A stretch of DNA of 44,345 nt from Paracoccaceae bacterium (GTDB taxonomy: Bacteria; Pseudomonadota; Alphaproteobacteria; Rhodobacterales; Rhodobacteraceae): contig JABXIA010000089.1 of NCBI GenBank assembly GCA_013373325.1, positions 1 through 44,345 on the forward strand. Direction: 5' to 3'. The position numbers were made by a program, and so were the translations under genes. The notes beneath the pieces were generated by a model. That model was not told where the DNA came from and searched no databases. It saw nothing but the letters and a program-made list of their open reading frames with translations. Shown in pieces: positions 15,387 through 23,542 of this stretch. Positions within the stretch are counted from its first letter, which is position 1. Each line of letters starts with the position of its first letter.

Positions 15387-16787
15387 TCAGACCTGCCCCG
15401 GCAGCCACAGCACAATCGCCGGGAAGGCCACCAGCAGAGCGATGGTCACCGCATCGGCAATGAAGAACGGGGTCACCCCTTTGAACACATCCTGCACGCT
15501 CAGGTCATCGCGCACACCGGCCACCACAAAGCAGTTGAGGCCGATGGGCGGGGTGATCAGGCAGAACTCGGCCATCTTGACCACCAGGATGCCGAACCAG
15601 ATCGCACACATCGGACCGGACATGCCAAAGGTGCTGTCCGCGGCCGAGACCGCCTCGCCGCCATTGAGCGCCATCACCGCGGGGTAGACCACCGGCAGCG
15701 TCAGCAGCAGCATACCGATTGCATCCATGAACATCCCCAGCACCGCATAGGCCAGCAGAATGCAGATCAGGATCAGCATCGGGCTCATGGTCAGCGAGGT
15801 GATCCAATCGGCAAAGGCGCCGGGCAGGTCGGCAAAGCCGAGAAAGCGCACATAGATCAGCACCCCCCAGATGATGGTGAAGATCATCACGCTCAGCTTG
15901 GCGGTTTCCAGCAGCGCATCCTTCAGTTCCCTCCAGCGCATGCCGTGGCGCAGGGCCATCAGGAACACCACAAACGCCCCGATGGCCCCGCCCTCAGTCG
16001 GAGTGCCCCAGGCATCGCCGCCAAAGGGGTTATAGACAAAGAAGATGATGGTCACGACCACAAACACAATCGGCAGCGCAGGCGGCAGGGCTGCAAACCG
16101 CTGGCGCCAGGTGAAACCGGTGACGCGCGGCCCGAAGTCCTTGATCACCATCGCCATGCCAACAATCAGAAGGCCATAGATCACCGCCGAGAATGCCCCG
16201 GGAATGAAGCCTGCCAGCAGCAGCTTGCCCACGTCCTGCTCGACGATGATGGCATAGATCACCAGGATCGCCGAGGGCGGGATCAGCGACGCCAGGGTGC
16301 CGCCAGCCGCAACAACACCCGCGGCAAAGCGCTTGTCATAGCCGATTATGAGCATCTCCGGGATGGCGATACGGGCAAAGACGGCTGAGGTCGCCACGCT
16401 TGCGCCGGATACTGCAGCAAACCCCGCGGTGGCAAAGACAGTGGAGACCGCCAGACCGCCCGGCACCCAGGCCATCCAGCGCTTGGCGGCCTCGAACAAT
16501 GCCTTGGTCAGGCCCGCGTAATACGCAAGGTAGCCGATCAGGATAAAAGTCGGAATAAGGCTCAGCGCCTGGCTGGACACTTTGGAGTGCGGCACCTGGC
16601 CTGCGGTCTTGACCGCGATGGTCAGCGCCTTGCCGAAACGCGCCGGGTCATAGCCGAACTTGGCCCAGAAGATCCAGATCAGGCCGATCATCCCGGCGGC
16701 GGCGGCGGCAAAGGCCACCCGCATGCCCAGGATCACCATCACCAAGAGCCCGGCTGAGACGATCAGCCCAATTTCAATCGGTTCCAT
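15387..16787 (-). CDS. dctM: TRAP transporter large permease subunit, DctM family
   Basis: A 466-residue inner-membrane protein with about a dozen or more hydrophobic segments. Family motifs include GMRVAFAAAAAGMIGL near the N-terminus, AAVSGASVATSAVFARIAIP, VAAGGTLASLIPPSAILVIYA and the C-terminal LITPPIGLNCFVVAGV, which match DctM/SiaM elevator-type sodium-coupled carriers. It works with DctQ in the membrane and the periplasmic DctP to import organic acids. It is the last gene of the operon, 12 bases after dctQ. Substrate specificity resides in DctP and cannot be inferred here. Confidence 0.95.
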   Translation of the reverse strand: MEPIEIGLIVSAGLLVMVILGMRVAFAAAAAGMIGLIWIFWAKFGYDPARFGKALTIAVKTAGQVPHSKVSSQALSLIPTFILIGYLAYYAGLTKALFEAAKRWMAWVPGGLAVSTVFATAGFAAVSGASVATSAVFARIAIPEMLIIGYDKRFAAGVVAAGGTLASLIPPSAILVIYAIIVEQDVGKLLLAGFIPGAFSAVIYGLLIVGMAMVIKDFGPRVTGFTWRQRFAALPPALPIVFVVVTIIFFVYNPFGGDAWGTPTEGGAIGAFVVFLMALRHGMRWRELKDALLETAKLSVMIFTIIWGVLIYVRFLGFADLPGAFADWITSLTMSPMLILICILLAYAVLGMFMDAIGMLLLTLPVVYPAVMALNGGEAVSAADSTFGMSGPMCAIWFGILVVKMAEFCLITPPIGLNCFVVAGVRDDLSVQDVFKGVTPFFIADAVTIALLVAFPAIVLWLPGQV

Positions 16788-16799
16788 GTCAGAAATTCC

Positions 16800-17432
16800 T
16801 CAGCTGTCGTGGCCGGAGACGTGATCCGCCTCCATCGCTGCCTGCGTGGCGGCATCGGCGATCATCGGGACGGCAACGGGGTGGTCAGTGCCGCTGCGGA
16901 AGGCCCGCCCATAGGCCCAGAGCTGCAGCGACAGGCGCAGGCACAACACGCTGAACGCCACCGGCGCCAGCAGTTTCGCAGGCCAGAGCGGCAGCGAGAT
17001 ATCCATCGAGCTGTCGGCGCTCCACCACGGCGCGGCAAAGTCGAAACTGCGCTGAAAATGCGCCCAGCTGCCCCAGACCATCAGCAGCATCAGAACCAGC
17101 ACAGCGGCGGTGGTCAGGAACTCGGCCAGATACAGCGCCCGGCCCCTCAGGGCGCCCACCAGCATATCCATGCGGATATGGCCGCCATCGCGCTGGGTGA
17201 AGGAAATGCCCATGAAGGCAATCAGCGGCATCGCCTGCTCGATCCAGTCCACGTACCCCGGCAGCGGGCTGTTGAACAAATTGCGCCCGCCGACAGAGCC
17301 AACGGCCAGCAGCATCAGGGAAAACACCGCCAGGCCGCTGAGCAGGGCAAGGGGTTTTTCCAGGCGGTAGAGGTTCTGGTCAAGCGCGCTGAGACGGCTG
17401 CCGTCTGTCAGCACGAGGGATGAGCCGGCCAT
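16800..17432 (-). CDS. dctQ: TRAP transporter small permease subunit, DctQ family
   Basis: A 210-residue membrane protein with four transmembrane segments (about residues 30-50, 65-82, 103-125 and 150-172). The motif GISFTQRDGGHIRMDMLVG between the second and third segments is the DctQ signature. GGAG lies upstream of the ATG. DctQ supports assembly of the DctM transport domain. It lies between dctP and dctM on the same strand; a strong hairpin separates it from dctP. The C-terminal cytoplasmic tail (about 30 residues) is somewhat longer than usual. Confidence 0.93.
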   Translation of the reverse strand: MAGSSLVLTDGSRLSALDQNLYRLEKPLALLSGLAVFSLMLLAVGSVGGRNLFNSPLPGYVDWIEQAMPLIAFMGISFTQRDGGHIRMDMLVGALRGRALYLAEFLTTAAVLVLMLLMVWGSWAHFQRSFDFAAPWWSADSSMDISLPLWPAKLLAPVAFSVLCLRLSLQLWAYGRAFRSGTDHPVAVPMIADAATQAAMEADHVSGHDS

Positions 17433-17469
17433 GGCGGGACTCCATCAGTTTTTCAGGGAAAAATGCAAA

Positions 17470-17496
17470 CGCCCCGCAGCGCGCGGCTGCGGGGCG
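17470..17496 (-). other. Strong stem-loop between dctP and dctQ (probable attenuator or partial terminator)
   Basis: CGCCCCGCAGC and GCTGCGGGGCG form a perfect 11-bp stem with a 5-base loop, 8 bases after the dctP stop. On the minus strand it is followed by GTTTGCATTTTTCC, a T-rich stretch. It can terminate part of the transcripts and protect the dctP mRNA 3' end, giving more binding protein than permease. Confidence 0.65.
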
Positions 17497-17504
17497 CGGC
17501 AGGG

Positions 17505-18515
17505 TCAGCTGCCGTCGGCGATCAGGCCTGTCACCAGGTCGTAAAGTTCCTGCGCAGGCAGGCCGCGGGCGGCGTTTTCCGCGATCCAGGCCTGGGCCGC
17601 AGGTGCCGCGGCGGCCTCCTTGAAGGCAGCGATTTCCGCATCCGGGAAGGTCACCAGCTCAATCCGGGCGGCATCCAGCGCGGGCTCCCAGGTGTCCAGC
17701 GAGTTGAACTTGTAGAAATCAACGTAATGGGCCAGCGCCTCATCCACTGAACCCAGCAGCGCTTCGCGGTGTTCATCGGACAGGCTGTCCAGCGCATCGG
17801 TGTTCACCACCACCGGGCAGTTCACCGTGCCGGGGTTCAGGTTGGTGGTCCACCAGGTGCCGTTTTCAATGGTGCCAAAAGACATATGCGCGTGCGGTGC
17901 AAAGGCGACCGCCTTGACGATGCCGCTGTCCATCGCCTGGCGCACCTCAGTTGCCGACATTGAGGTAGGCACTGCGCCCACTGCTTCCATCGCCTTGCCG
18001 ATACCGCCGGTTGCGCGCACACTCAGCCCTTCAAAATCCTTCAGCGTGCCGGGCACATCCCCGGTGCCGACCAGATTGTACTGCGGCAGCGGCGAGGGCA
18101 TCAGCAGGGTCGCGTTCCAGCGCGCCAGATCCTTTTGCACTGCAGGGTGCTGGTAGACCGCCTGCGAAACGGCGATTTCCTGCTCCAGCGAGGTCACGCC
18201 CAGGAACGGCAGTTCCAGCACAGTGATGGTCGGGTTCTTGTCGCGGTGGTAGCCGGCGCAGAACTGCGCCATTTCAAAGGCCCCGATGGAGATGCCGTCG
18301 AGGTTCTCCTTGTTCTTGCTGAGCCCGCCATAGCTGATGTTCAGGGTGAATTCGCCACCGGTTTTCTCAGAGACCAGATCGGCCAGTTTCTCGACGTGTT
18401 CGGTAAAGGCCCGGCGTTTGCCCCACAGCGAGACGTTCCATTCGGTGGCCAGGGCTTCGGTGCCAAAGGCAGCGGTGAGGGCGGCCAGCGCGGCCCCCTT
18501 GAGATAAGTGCGCAT
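17505..18515 (-). CDS. dctP: TRAP transporter substrate-binding protein, DctP family
   Basis: A 336-residue periplasmic protein. The start at 18515 has GGGAGGAG just upstream and gives a signal peptide MRTYLKGAALAALTAAFGTE followed by ALA; the longer upstream frame has neither. The DctP fold shows in WNVSLWGKRRAFTEHVEKLA, the YGGLSKNKENLDGISIGAFE strand and LSVRATGGIGKAMEAVGAVP, whose arginine normally forms the salt bridge to the substrate carboxylate. It delivers a carboxylated solute to DctQM. Despite adjacent DctBD the substrate need not be a C4-dicarboxylate; the SLWGKRRAFTEH opening differs from classical DctP. Confidence 0.92.
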   Translation of the reverse strand: MRTYLKGAALAALTAAFGTEALATEWNVSLWGKRRAFTEHVEKLADLVSEKTGGEFTLNISYGGLSKNKENLDGISIGAFEMAQFCAGYHRDKNPTITVLELPFLGVTSLEQEIAVSQAVYQHPAVQKDLARWNATLLMPSPLPQYNLVGTGDVPGTLKDFEGLSVRATGGIGKAMEAVGAVPTSMSATEVRQAMDSGIVKAVAFAPHAHMSFGTIENGTWWTTNLNPGTVNCPVVVNTDALDSLSDEHREALLGSVDEALAHYVDFYKFNSLDTWEPALDAARIELVTFPDAEIAAFKEAAAAPAAQAWIAENAARGLPAQELYDLVTGLIADGS

Positions 18516-18612
18516 CAGTGCTCCTCCCAGAAACATGCGGATATGATTGGGGGAGTATCCGGGACGGCGGGCGGCCTGCCTATGAAGGAAACCGCGCGGC
18601 ATCTGCGGGCGG

Positions 18613-18632
18613 CCCTGCGGATTTCCGCAGGG
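18613..18632. promoter_or_regulatory. Perfect inverted repeat upstream of dctP (DctD site or dctD 3' hairpin)
   Basis: CCCTGCGGA and TCCGCAGGG around two bases, 98 bases upstream of dctP and 8 bases past the dctD stop. The centre GCGG-N4-CCGC recalls, from memory, rhizobial DctD-binding sites. Its position after a stop codon also fits the 3' hairpins found elsewhere in this window. I see no -24/-12 sigma-54 promoter between it and dctP. Confidence 0.5.
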
Positions 18633-18640
18633 CGTGCGGA

Positions 18641-19978
18641 CTACAAAAGGGCGTCCTTGTCGAGGCCCAGCTTGACGATCTTTTCGTTCAGCGTGCGGCG
18701 CCCGATCCCCAGCGCCTCGGCGGCAGCATCCATGCGGCCCTCATGGGCTTTCACCGCCTTGCCGATCAGTTCGCGCTCAAACGCGGCCACCGCTTCGCGT
18801 AGGGTGTCCGGCACGTCGTCCAGGTGCTGATCCATGCGGATAGCGTCCGCCATGGTGCCGCCGCCGCGGCGCGCGGCCAGCACCCGGCGCTCACAGACGC
18901 TGCGCAGCTCCCGCACATTCCCCGGCCAATCATGCGCCAGCAGCGCGGTCAGATCATCCTGAGAGATGTCCGGCACAGCGGTTTCGTAAAGCTGCGCGAA
19001 ATGCGCCAGGAAATGCGCTGCCAGCAGCATCAGGTCATCACGACGCTGGCGCAGCGGCGGCAGGGTCAGCACCATGGTATTCAGGCGGAACAGCAGATCC
19101 TTGCGCAGGCGGTTCTCCTGCACCGCCAATCCAACGTCCTCATTGGTGGCTGAGACCACGCGGAAGCTGACGGGCACCGGCAGCTGGCCGCCTGCGGGCA
19201 GGATCTGCTTGTCCTCGATCACCCGGAGCAGCATGGCCTGCACGTCCAGCGGGCAGGAACAGACCTCATCCAGAAACAGCGTGCCCCCCGAGGCCGCCAG
19301 CAGCCGCCCGCCGGACCCGCCATCAGTGCCAAACATGTCAGCCTCAAAGGTGGCGGGCGACAAGGCAGCGCAGTTCAGCGCCAGAAACGGTGCATCGGCA
19401 TTAGGCCCCAGATCATGCAGCGCACGCGCAACCAGCTCCTTGCCGGTGCCGGTCTCGCCTTCGATCAGAACCGTGGTCCCGGTCTCCGCAAGATCCAGAA
19501 TATCCTGCCGCAGCTGCACCACCGGCGCCGACTGTCCCAGCAGCAGCCGGTCCAGCCCCGACAGCGCAAACAACCGCGCCTTCAGCCGCGCGTTGCTTTG
19601 CTGCATCCGGTGCTGCTCGGCGGCGTGGCGCAGGATCGCCAGCAGGCGGCGCGGCTCATAAGGCTTTTCGACAAAACTATAGGCCCCGTCCTGCATTGCC
19701 TTCACCGCCATCGGAATGTCGCCATGGGCGGAAATCAGCACCAGCGGCGGCGCGGCAGGTTGCAGCGCGGCCAGCAGATCCAGCCCGGACATGCCAGGCA
19801 TCCGCACATCGGACAGGATGACATCGGGCTGCAGCTCCGCCAGCCGCTCCAGCCCTGCCGCCGCCCGTGCCGCCGCAGTAACCTGCCAGCCCGCGGCCTC
19901 CAGCAGTTCCGCCACCGACTGGCGCATCGCCTTGTCGTCATCAATGACCAGAATGCTGAAGGGCCTTGCGTTGCTCAT
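18641..19978 (-). CDS. dctD: DctD-like NtrC-family response regulator lacking the GAFTGA motif
   Basis: A 445-residue regulator with a receiver domain (residues 8-120; D57 phospho-acceptor, K105), an AAA+ domain (about 145-375) and a C-terminal Fis-type HTH (about 405-440; AAEALGIGRRTLNEKIVKLG). Walker A is GETGTGKE (174-181) and Walker B GGTLFLDEV (231-239); the arginine fingers region FRLNTMVLTLPPLRQRRDD is present. Between these the usual loop GHEKGAFTGA is missing: the sequence runs FEADMFGTDGGSGGRLLAAS straight to Walker B. GAFTGA is the loop that contacts sigma-54, so activation through sigma-54 is doubtful. It overlaps dctB by 4 bases and precedes dctPQM. Probably controls the TRAP operon with DctB. 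Confidence 0.92.
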   Translation of the reverse strand: MSNARPFSILVIDDDKAMRQSVAELLEAAGWQVTAAARAAAGLERLAELQPDVILSDVRMPGMSGLDLLAALQPAAPPLVLISAHGDIPMAVKAMQDGAYSFVEKPYEPRRLLAILRHAAEQHRMQQSNARLKARLFALSGLDRLLLGQSAPVVQLRQDILDLAETGTTVLIEGETGTGKELVARALHDLGPNADAPFLALNCAALSPATFEADMFGTDGGSGGRLLAASGGTLFLDEVCSCPLDVQAMLLRVIEDKQILPAGGQLPVPVSFRVVSATNEDVGLAVQENRLRKDLLFRLNTMVLTLPPLRQRRDDLMLLAAHFLAHFAQLYETAVPDISQDDLTALLAHDWPGNVRELRSVCERRVLAARRGGGTMADAIRMDQHLDDVPDTLREAVAAFERELIGKAVKAHEGRMDAAAEALGIGRRTLNEKIVKLGLDKDALL

Positions 19979-21702
19979 GGCTGATCCTCCTCTGCTGGCC
20001 GGACCGGAAACACGACCCGGAACACCGCACCGCCCGCGTCCCTATTGCGGGCCGTCATCGTGCCGCCGTGATCCTGCACAATACCGGCAGAGATCGCCAA
20101 GCCCAAGCCCATGCCCCGGCCGCTTTCGCGGGTGGTGACAAAGGGCTCCTGCAAGTCAGCCAGCGTCGCGGCGCCCAGGCCATGGCCGTTGTCCTTGATA
20201 TCAAACCAGGTCTCGCCCTCCGCAGCGCCGGTGCGCGCCACGATCAGCGGCGCCGCGCTGTCCTCGCTGGCGTCAATGGCATTGCGCAGCAGGTTGGTCA
20301 TCACCTGCTCAATCCGCAGCCGGCTGCCCTGCACGCTGACCGGTCCGGGGCACAGATCCAGCCGCAGTTCGGCCCCCGCCTCCTCCAGATTGGGGGCAAC
20401 CAGGGCGGCAGAGGCGCGCATCGCGGCGTTCAGGTCAACCGCGGCCTGAATTTCTGCGTCCGGGGTTGCAAAGAACTTGAGCTGCCGGGTGATCCCCTCC
20501 ATCCGGTCCACCAGTGCGCCGATCCTGGAAGGCAGCGCAGCAGAATTGTCCGGGGCGATTTCCGCGGCAACCAGATGGTTCCGCATGGCCGCAATCGGCT
20601 GGCCCAGCTCATGCGTCACCGAGGCGGCCAGCCTGCCCAGGGCGGCCAGACGGCTGGTGCGCTCCAGCTCATCCTGGGTGCGCTTCAGCCGCCGTTCCGC
20701 CGCGCGGCGGTCCTCGATCTCGCCCGCAAGCAATTCATTGGCCCGGCGCAGCTGCGCCTCCTCCCGCTCAGCCCGCGCCAGCGCGGCGCCGATCCGGCGC
20801 GCCCGCTGAACCTGAAACAGGATCAGCGCAAGGCCTGCGGCAAATCCAACCAGCGAGGTGACCAGCCAGCTGCGCGCCACCGCCCGGTCGCCGCTGGCAA
20901 AGTAGTGCAGGGTCCATCCGTGCGGCGGAATATCTGCTGTCAGGTGGATCTGCTCCCGCCCGGATATTACCGCGCGCGGCCCCTCGCCCGCCTGCCAGTC
21001 CAGCGGTTCCAGCGCCTGGCCCGGAAACTGCCGGGCCGCCTGGATCCGCTGCCGCTGCCCTGCGGTCAGCGGCGCCATCACCCGGTACCGCCAGGCGGGG
21101 TCAGAGGCCAGCAGCACAACCCCGTCTTCATTGGCTATCAAGACCTGTTCCCCCGATCCGCTCCAGCTCTGCTCCAGCGGCTGAAAGCCGATCTTGATCG
21201 CGATGACACCCGCCAGCGTTCCCTCCGGGCCGCGCACCGCATCCGCGATGAAATACCCCGGCAGGCCAGTGGTGGTGCCGATGGCATAAAACCGCCCCTG
21301 CGCGCCTTGCAGCGCCTGCTGGAAATAGGGCCGGAACGCGTAGCTCTGCCCGACGAAACTGCCGGGCTGGCGGAAATTGGAGGCTGCGATGGCAACCCCC
21401 GACGTATCCATCAGGTAAATTGCATCCAGCCCTGCCTTAGCGGCAAAGTCCTCCAGCCGCAGGTTCAGCGCGCCTGTGTCTGCACCGGCGGCCGTTGCGA
21501 TAACCGCGGCATCCCGCGCCAGCACATGCGTCAGATGGGAAAACCGCTCCAGCTCCGCAACGACGGAACTTTGATAAAGCGACAGCGGCCCTTCGGCCTT
21601 GGACACCTCCTCCGAGCGGAAATAGGCGCTGGACACCCGGAACACGCCAGCCGCGACGGCAATCGTCACCACAAGGGATATCAGGAACGGGATCAGGCGC
21701 AT
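19975..21702 (-). CDS. dctB: DctB-like sensor histidine kinase
   Basis: A membrane kinase of 575 residues from this start. A transmembrane helix at the N-terminus (MRLIPFLISLVVTIAVAAGV) and another near residue 295 (WLVTSLVGFAAGLALILFQV) enclose a periplasmic region with a double-PAS/Cache-like pattern, as in DctB. A coiled linker leads to the phospho-acceptor helix (LAASVTHELGQPIAAMRNHL) and a catalytic domain with NLLRNAIDAS, DNGHGLG and GRGMGLGLAIS. The ATG at 21732 is an alternative adding 10 residues; neither start has a strong ribosome-binding site. It is coupled to dctD by ATGA and should signal the presence of the TRAP substrate. Confidence 0.9.
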   Translation of the reverse strand: MRLIPFLISLVVTIAVAAGVFRVSSAYFRSEEVSKAEGPLSLYQSSVVAELERFSHLTHVLARDAAVIATAAGADTGALNLRLEDFAAKAGLDAIYLMDTSGVAIAASNFRQPGSFVGQSYAFRPYFQQALQGAQGRFYAIGTTTGLPGYFIADAVRGPEGTLAGVIAIKIGFQPLEQSWSGSGEQVLIANEDGVVLLASDPAWRYRVMAPLTAGQRQRIQAARQFPGQALEPLDWQAGEGPRAVISGREQIHLTADIPPHGWTLHYFASGDRAVARSWLVTSLVGFAAGLALILFQVQRARRIGAALARAEREEAQLRRANELLAGEIEDRRAAERRLKRTQDELERTSRLAALGRLAASVTHELGQPIAAMRNHLVAAEIAPDNSAALPSRIGALVDRMEGITRQLKFFATPDAEIQAAVDLNAAMRASAALVAPNLEEAGAELRLDLCPGPVSVQGSRLRIEQVMTNLLRNAIDASEDSAAPLIVARTGAAEGETWFDIKDNGHGLGAATLADLQEPFVTTRESGRGMGLGLAISAGIVQDHGGTMTARNRDAGGAVFRVVFPVRPAEEDQP

Positions 21703-21965
21703 TCCCGTCGATAGGCCGCAAAAACACGCCATGGCAAGACATTAGTGGCCCACAGGCACCCGCCGCTCTCAAGGCTGGACAACTTCCGCGCGCCTGCCGC
21801 ACACTCCGCAAACAAACCCCGTGCCGCGCGGAACCTTTCCGGGCGGCGGCACGTTGCATCTTTGGACAGCGTTCTGCACGCCGCCGCTGCGGCTCTCGAG
21901 GATGTGACCGCCCCGCGGCTGCAATTTCAGCCGCTTTGGCGCAGTCTTGAACAAAATAATGCCAG

Positions 21966-21982
21966 GGCCGGGCCGCCCGGCC
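21966..21982 (+). other. GC-rich palindrome in the leader of the FMN glutamate-synthase-like gene
   Basis: GGCCGGGC and GCCCGGCC around a single base lie 20 bases upstream of the start codon and just before the ribosome-binding site. The rest of the 300-base gap 21703-22002 between dctB and this gene must hold two divergent promoters, but I see no convincing -35/-10 pair. Confidence 0.35.
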
Positions 21983-22002
21983 GCAAAGGAGCGAAGGAAA
22001 CC

Positions 22003-23511
22003 ATGTCCCAGATATCCAGCACCGTCCTGGCGCTGCTCGAAATCCTGTCCTATGCCTTCATCTTCGCCATCGGCGCCGGCATCCTGTGGGTGATCGTGAT
22101 CTACATCCGCGACAAGACCCAGACCGCCAGCACCCTGCGCCGCAATTACCCGGTGATCGCCCGCTTCCGCTACCTGTTCGAGCATCTGGGCGAGTTCTTC
22201 CGCCAGTATTTCTTTGCGCTGGACCGCGAGGAGATGCCGTTCAACCGGGCTGAGCGCTCCTGGGTTTACCGCGCCGCCAAGAACGTGGACTCCACCGTCG
22301 CCTTCGGCTCCACCCGCGATCTCAGACCTGCCGGAACCGTCTATTTCGCAAACGCCCCCTTCCCGGACCTGGAACACGGCACGACCCCGCCTGCCGGGGT
22401 CACCATCGGGCCCTATGCCCGCACGCCCTATACCACCTCGTCGATCTTCAACATCTCCGGCATGAGTTTCGGTGCCATTTCGGTGCCTGCCGTCCGCGCC
22501 CTATCGCGCGGCGCCAAAAAGGCCGGCATCTGGCTCAACACCGGCGAGGGCGGGCTGTCGCCCTACCATCTGGAGGGCGGCTGCGACATCGTCTTCCAGA
22601 TCGGCACCGGCAAGTTCGGCGTGCGCAAGCCCGAGGGCGGCTTTGACGAAGACAAGCTGCGCGCCGTCGCCGCCCATGAAACCGTCCGCATGTTCGAACT
22701 GAAGCTCAGCCAGGGAGCCAAGCCCGGCAAGGGCGGCATCCTGCCCGGCGCCAAGGTGACTGAGGAAATCGCGGCCATCCGCGGGCTGACGCCGGGCGAG
22801 GACGCCATCAGCCCCAACCGCCACCCCGAAGCCTCCAACGTGGGCGAGCTTCTGGACATGATCGCCTATGTGCGCGAGGCCACGGGCAAGCCGGTCGGCT
22901 TCAAGGCGGTGCTCGGCGCCCATGGTTTCCTTGATGGTCTCTGCCAGGAAATCCTGTCCCGCGGCGAGGCCAGCGCGCCGGATTTCATCACCATCGACAG
23001 CGCCGACGGCGGCACCGGCGCCGCCCCGATGAGCCTGATCGACAACATGGGCATGCCCCTGCGCGAAAGCCTGCCCAAGGCGGTGGATGTCCTGACCCGC
23101 TACGGCCTGCGCCAGCGCATCAAGGTCTGTGCCAGCGGCAAGCTGGTCAACCCGTCAGAAGTCGCCTGGGCCTTCTGCGCCGGCGCCGATTTCGTCAACT
23201 CGGCGCGCGGCTTCATGTTTGCGCTCGGCTGCATCCAGGCGCTGCAATGCAACAAGAACACCTGTCCCACCGGCATCACCACCCATAACCCCAAGCTGCA
23301 GTTCGGTCTCGATCCCGCCGACAAGGCGGAACGGGTCGCCTCTTACGCCAGGAACATGCTCAAGGAGGTGACCGTCCTCGCCCACAGCTGCGGCGTCACC
23401 GAACCGCGGCTTTTGCGCCGCTACCACGCGCGGATTGTGCAGGACAACGGGCGGTCCGTGTCCATGGCTGAGCTGTACCCGGAACAGGCCCAGCAGCACG
23501 CCGCGCAATAA
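22003..23511 (+). CDS. Membrane-anchored FMN-binding glutamate synthase family protein
   Basis: A 502-residue protein related to the FMN/Fe-S synthase domain of GltB. A transmembrane helix at residues 12-36 (YAFIFAIGAGILWVIVIYI) anchors it. The TIM barrel includes NISGMSFGAISVPAVRALSR, NTGEGGLSPYHLEGGCDIVF, the phosphate-binding FITIDSADGGTGAAPMSLID and the cluster motif with C410, C416 and C421 (GCIQALQCNKNTCPTGITTH), matching the 3Fe-4S site of glutamate synthase. It lacks glutamine amidotransferase and GXGXG domains, so it is not a full GltB; N-methylglutamate-synthase-type subunits are relatives. GAAGGAAA precedes the ATG. It is 31 bases upstream of an acetolactate-synthase-like gene. The reaction is unknown. 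Confidence 0.87.
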   Translation: MSQISSTVLALLEILSYAFIFAIGAGILWVIVIYIRDKTQTASTLRRNYPVIARFRYLFEHLGEFFRQYFFALDREEMPFNRAERSWVYRAAKNVDSTVAFGSTRDLRPAGTVYFANAPFPDLEHGTTPPAGVTIGPYARTPYTTSSIFNISGMSFGAISVPAVRALSRGAKKAGIWLNTGEGGLSPYHLEGGCDIVFQIGTGKFGVRKPEGGFDEDKLRAVAAHETVRMFELKLSQGAKPGKGGILPGAKVTEEIAAIRGLTPGEDAISPNRHPEASNVGELLDMIAYVREATGKPVGFKAVLGAHGFLDGLCQEILSRGEASAPDFITIDSADGGTGAAPMSLIDNMGMPLRESLPKAVDVLTRYGLRQRIKVCASGKLVNPSEVAWAFCAGADFVNSARGFMFALGCIQALQCNKNTCPTGITTHNPKLQFGLDPADKAERVASYARNMLKEVTVLAHSCGVTEPRLLRRYHARIVQDNGRSVSMAELYPEQAQQHAAQ

Positions 23512-23542
23512 CCCGCCCGCCTGAAAAACCAAAGGAGACTCC

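Noticed and set aside
18516-18640. Sigma-54 (-24/-12) promoter before dctP
   Set aside because: I looked for GG-N10-GC with the wider consensus on the minus strand and found none, in agreement with the missing GAFTGA loop in DctD.
21862-21870. TTTGGACAG as another copy of the TGGACA-N4-TGTCCA operator
   Set aside because: Only one half-site is present; no matching TGTCCA follows at the right spacing.
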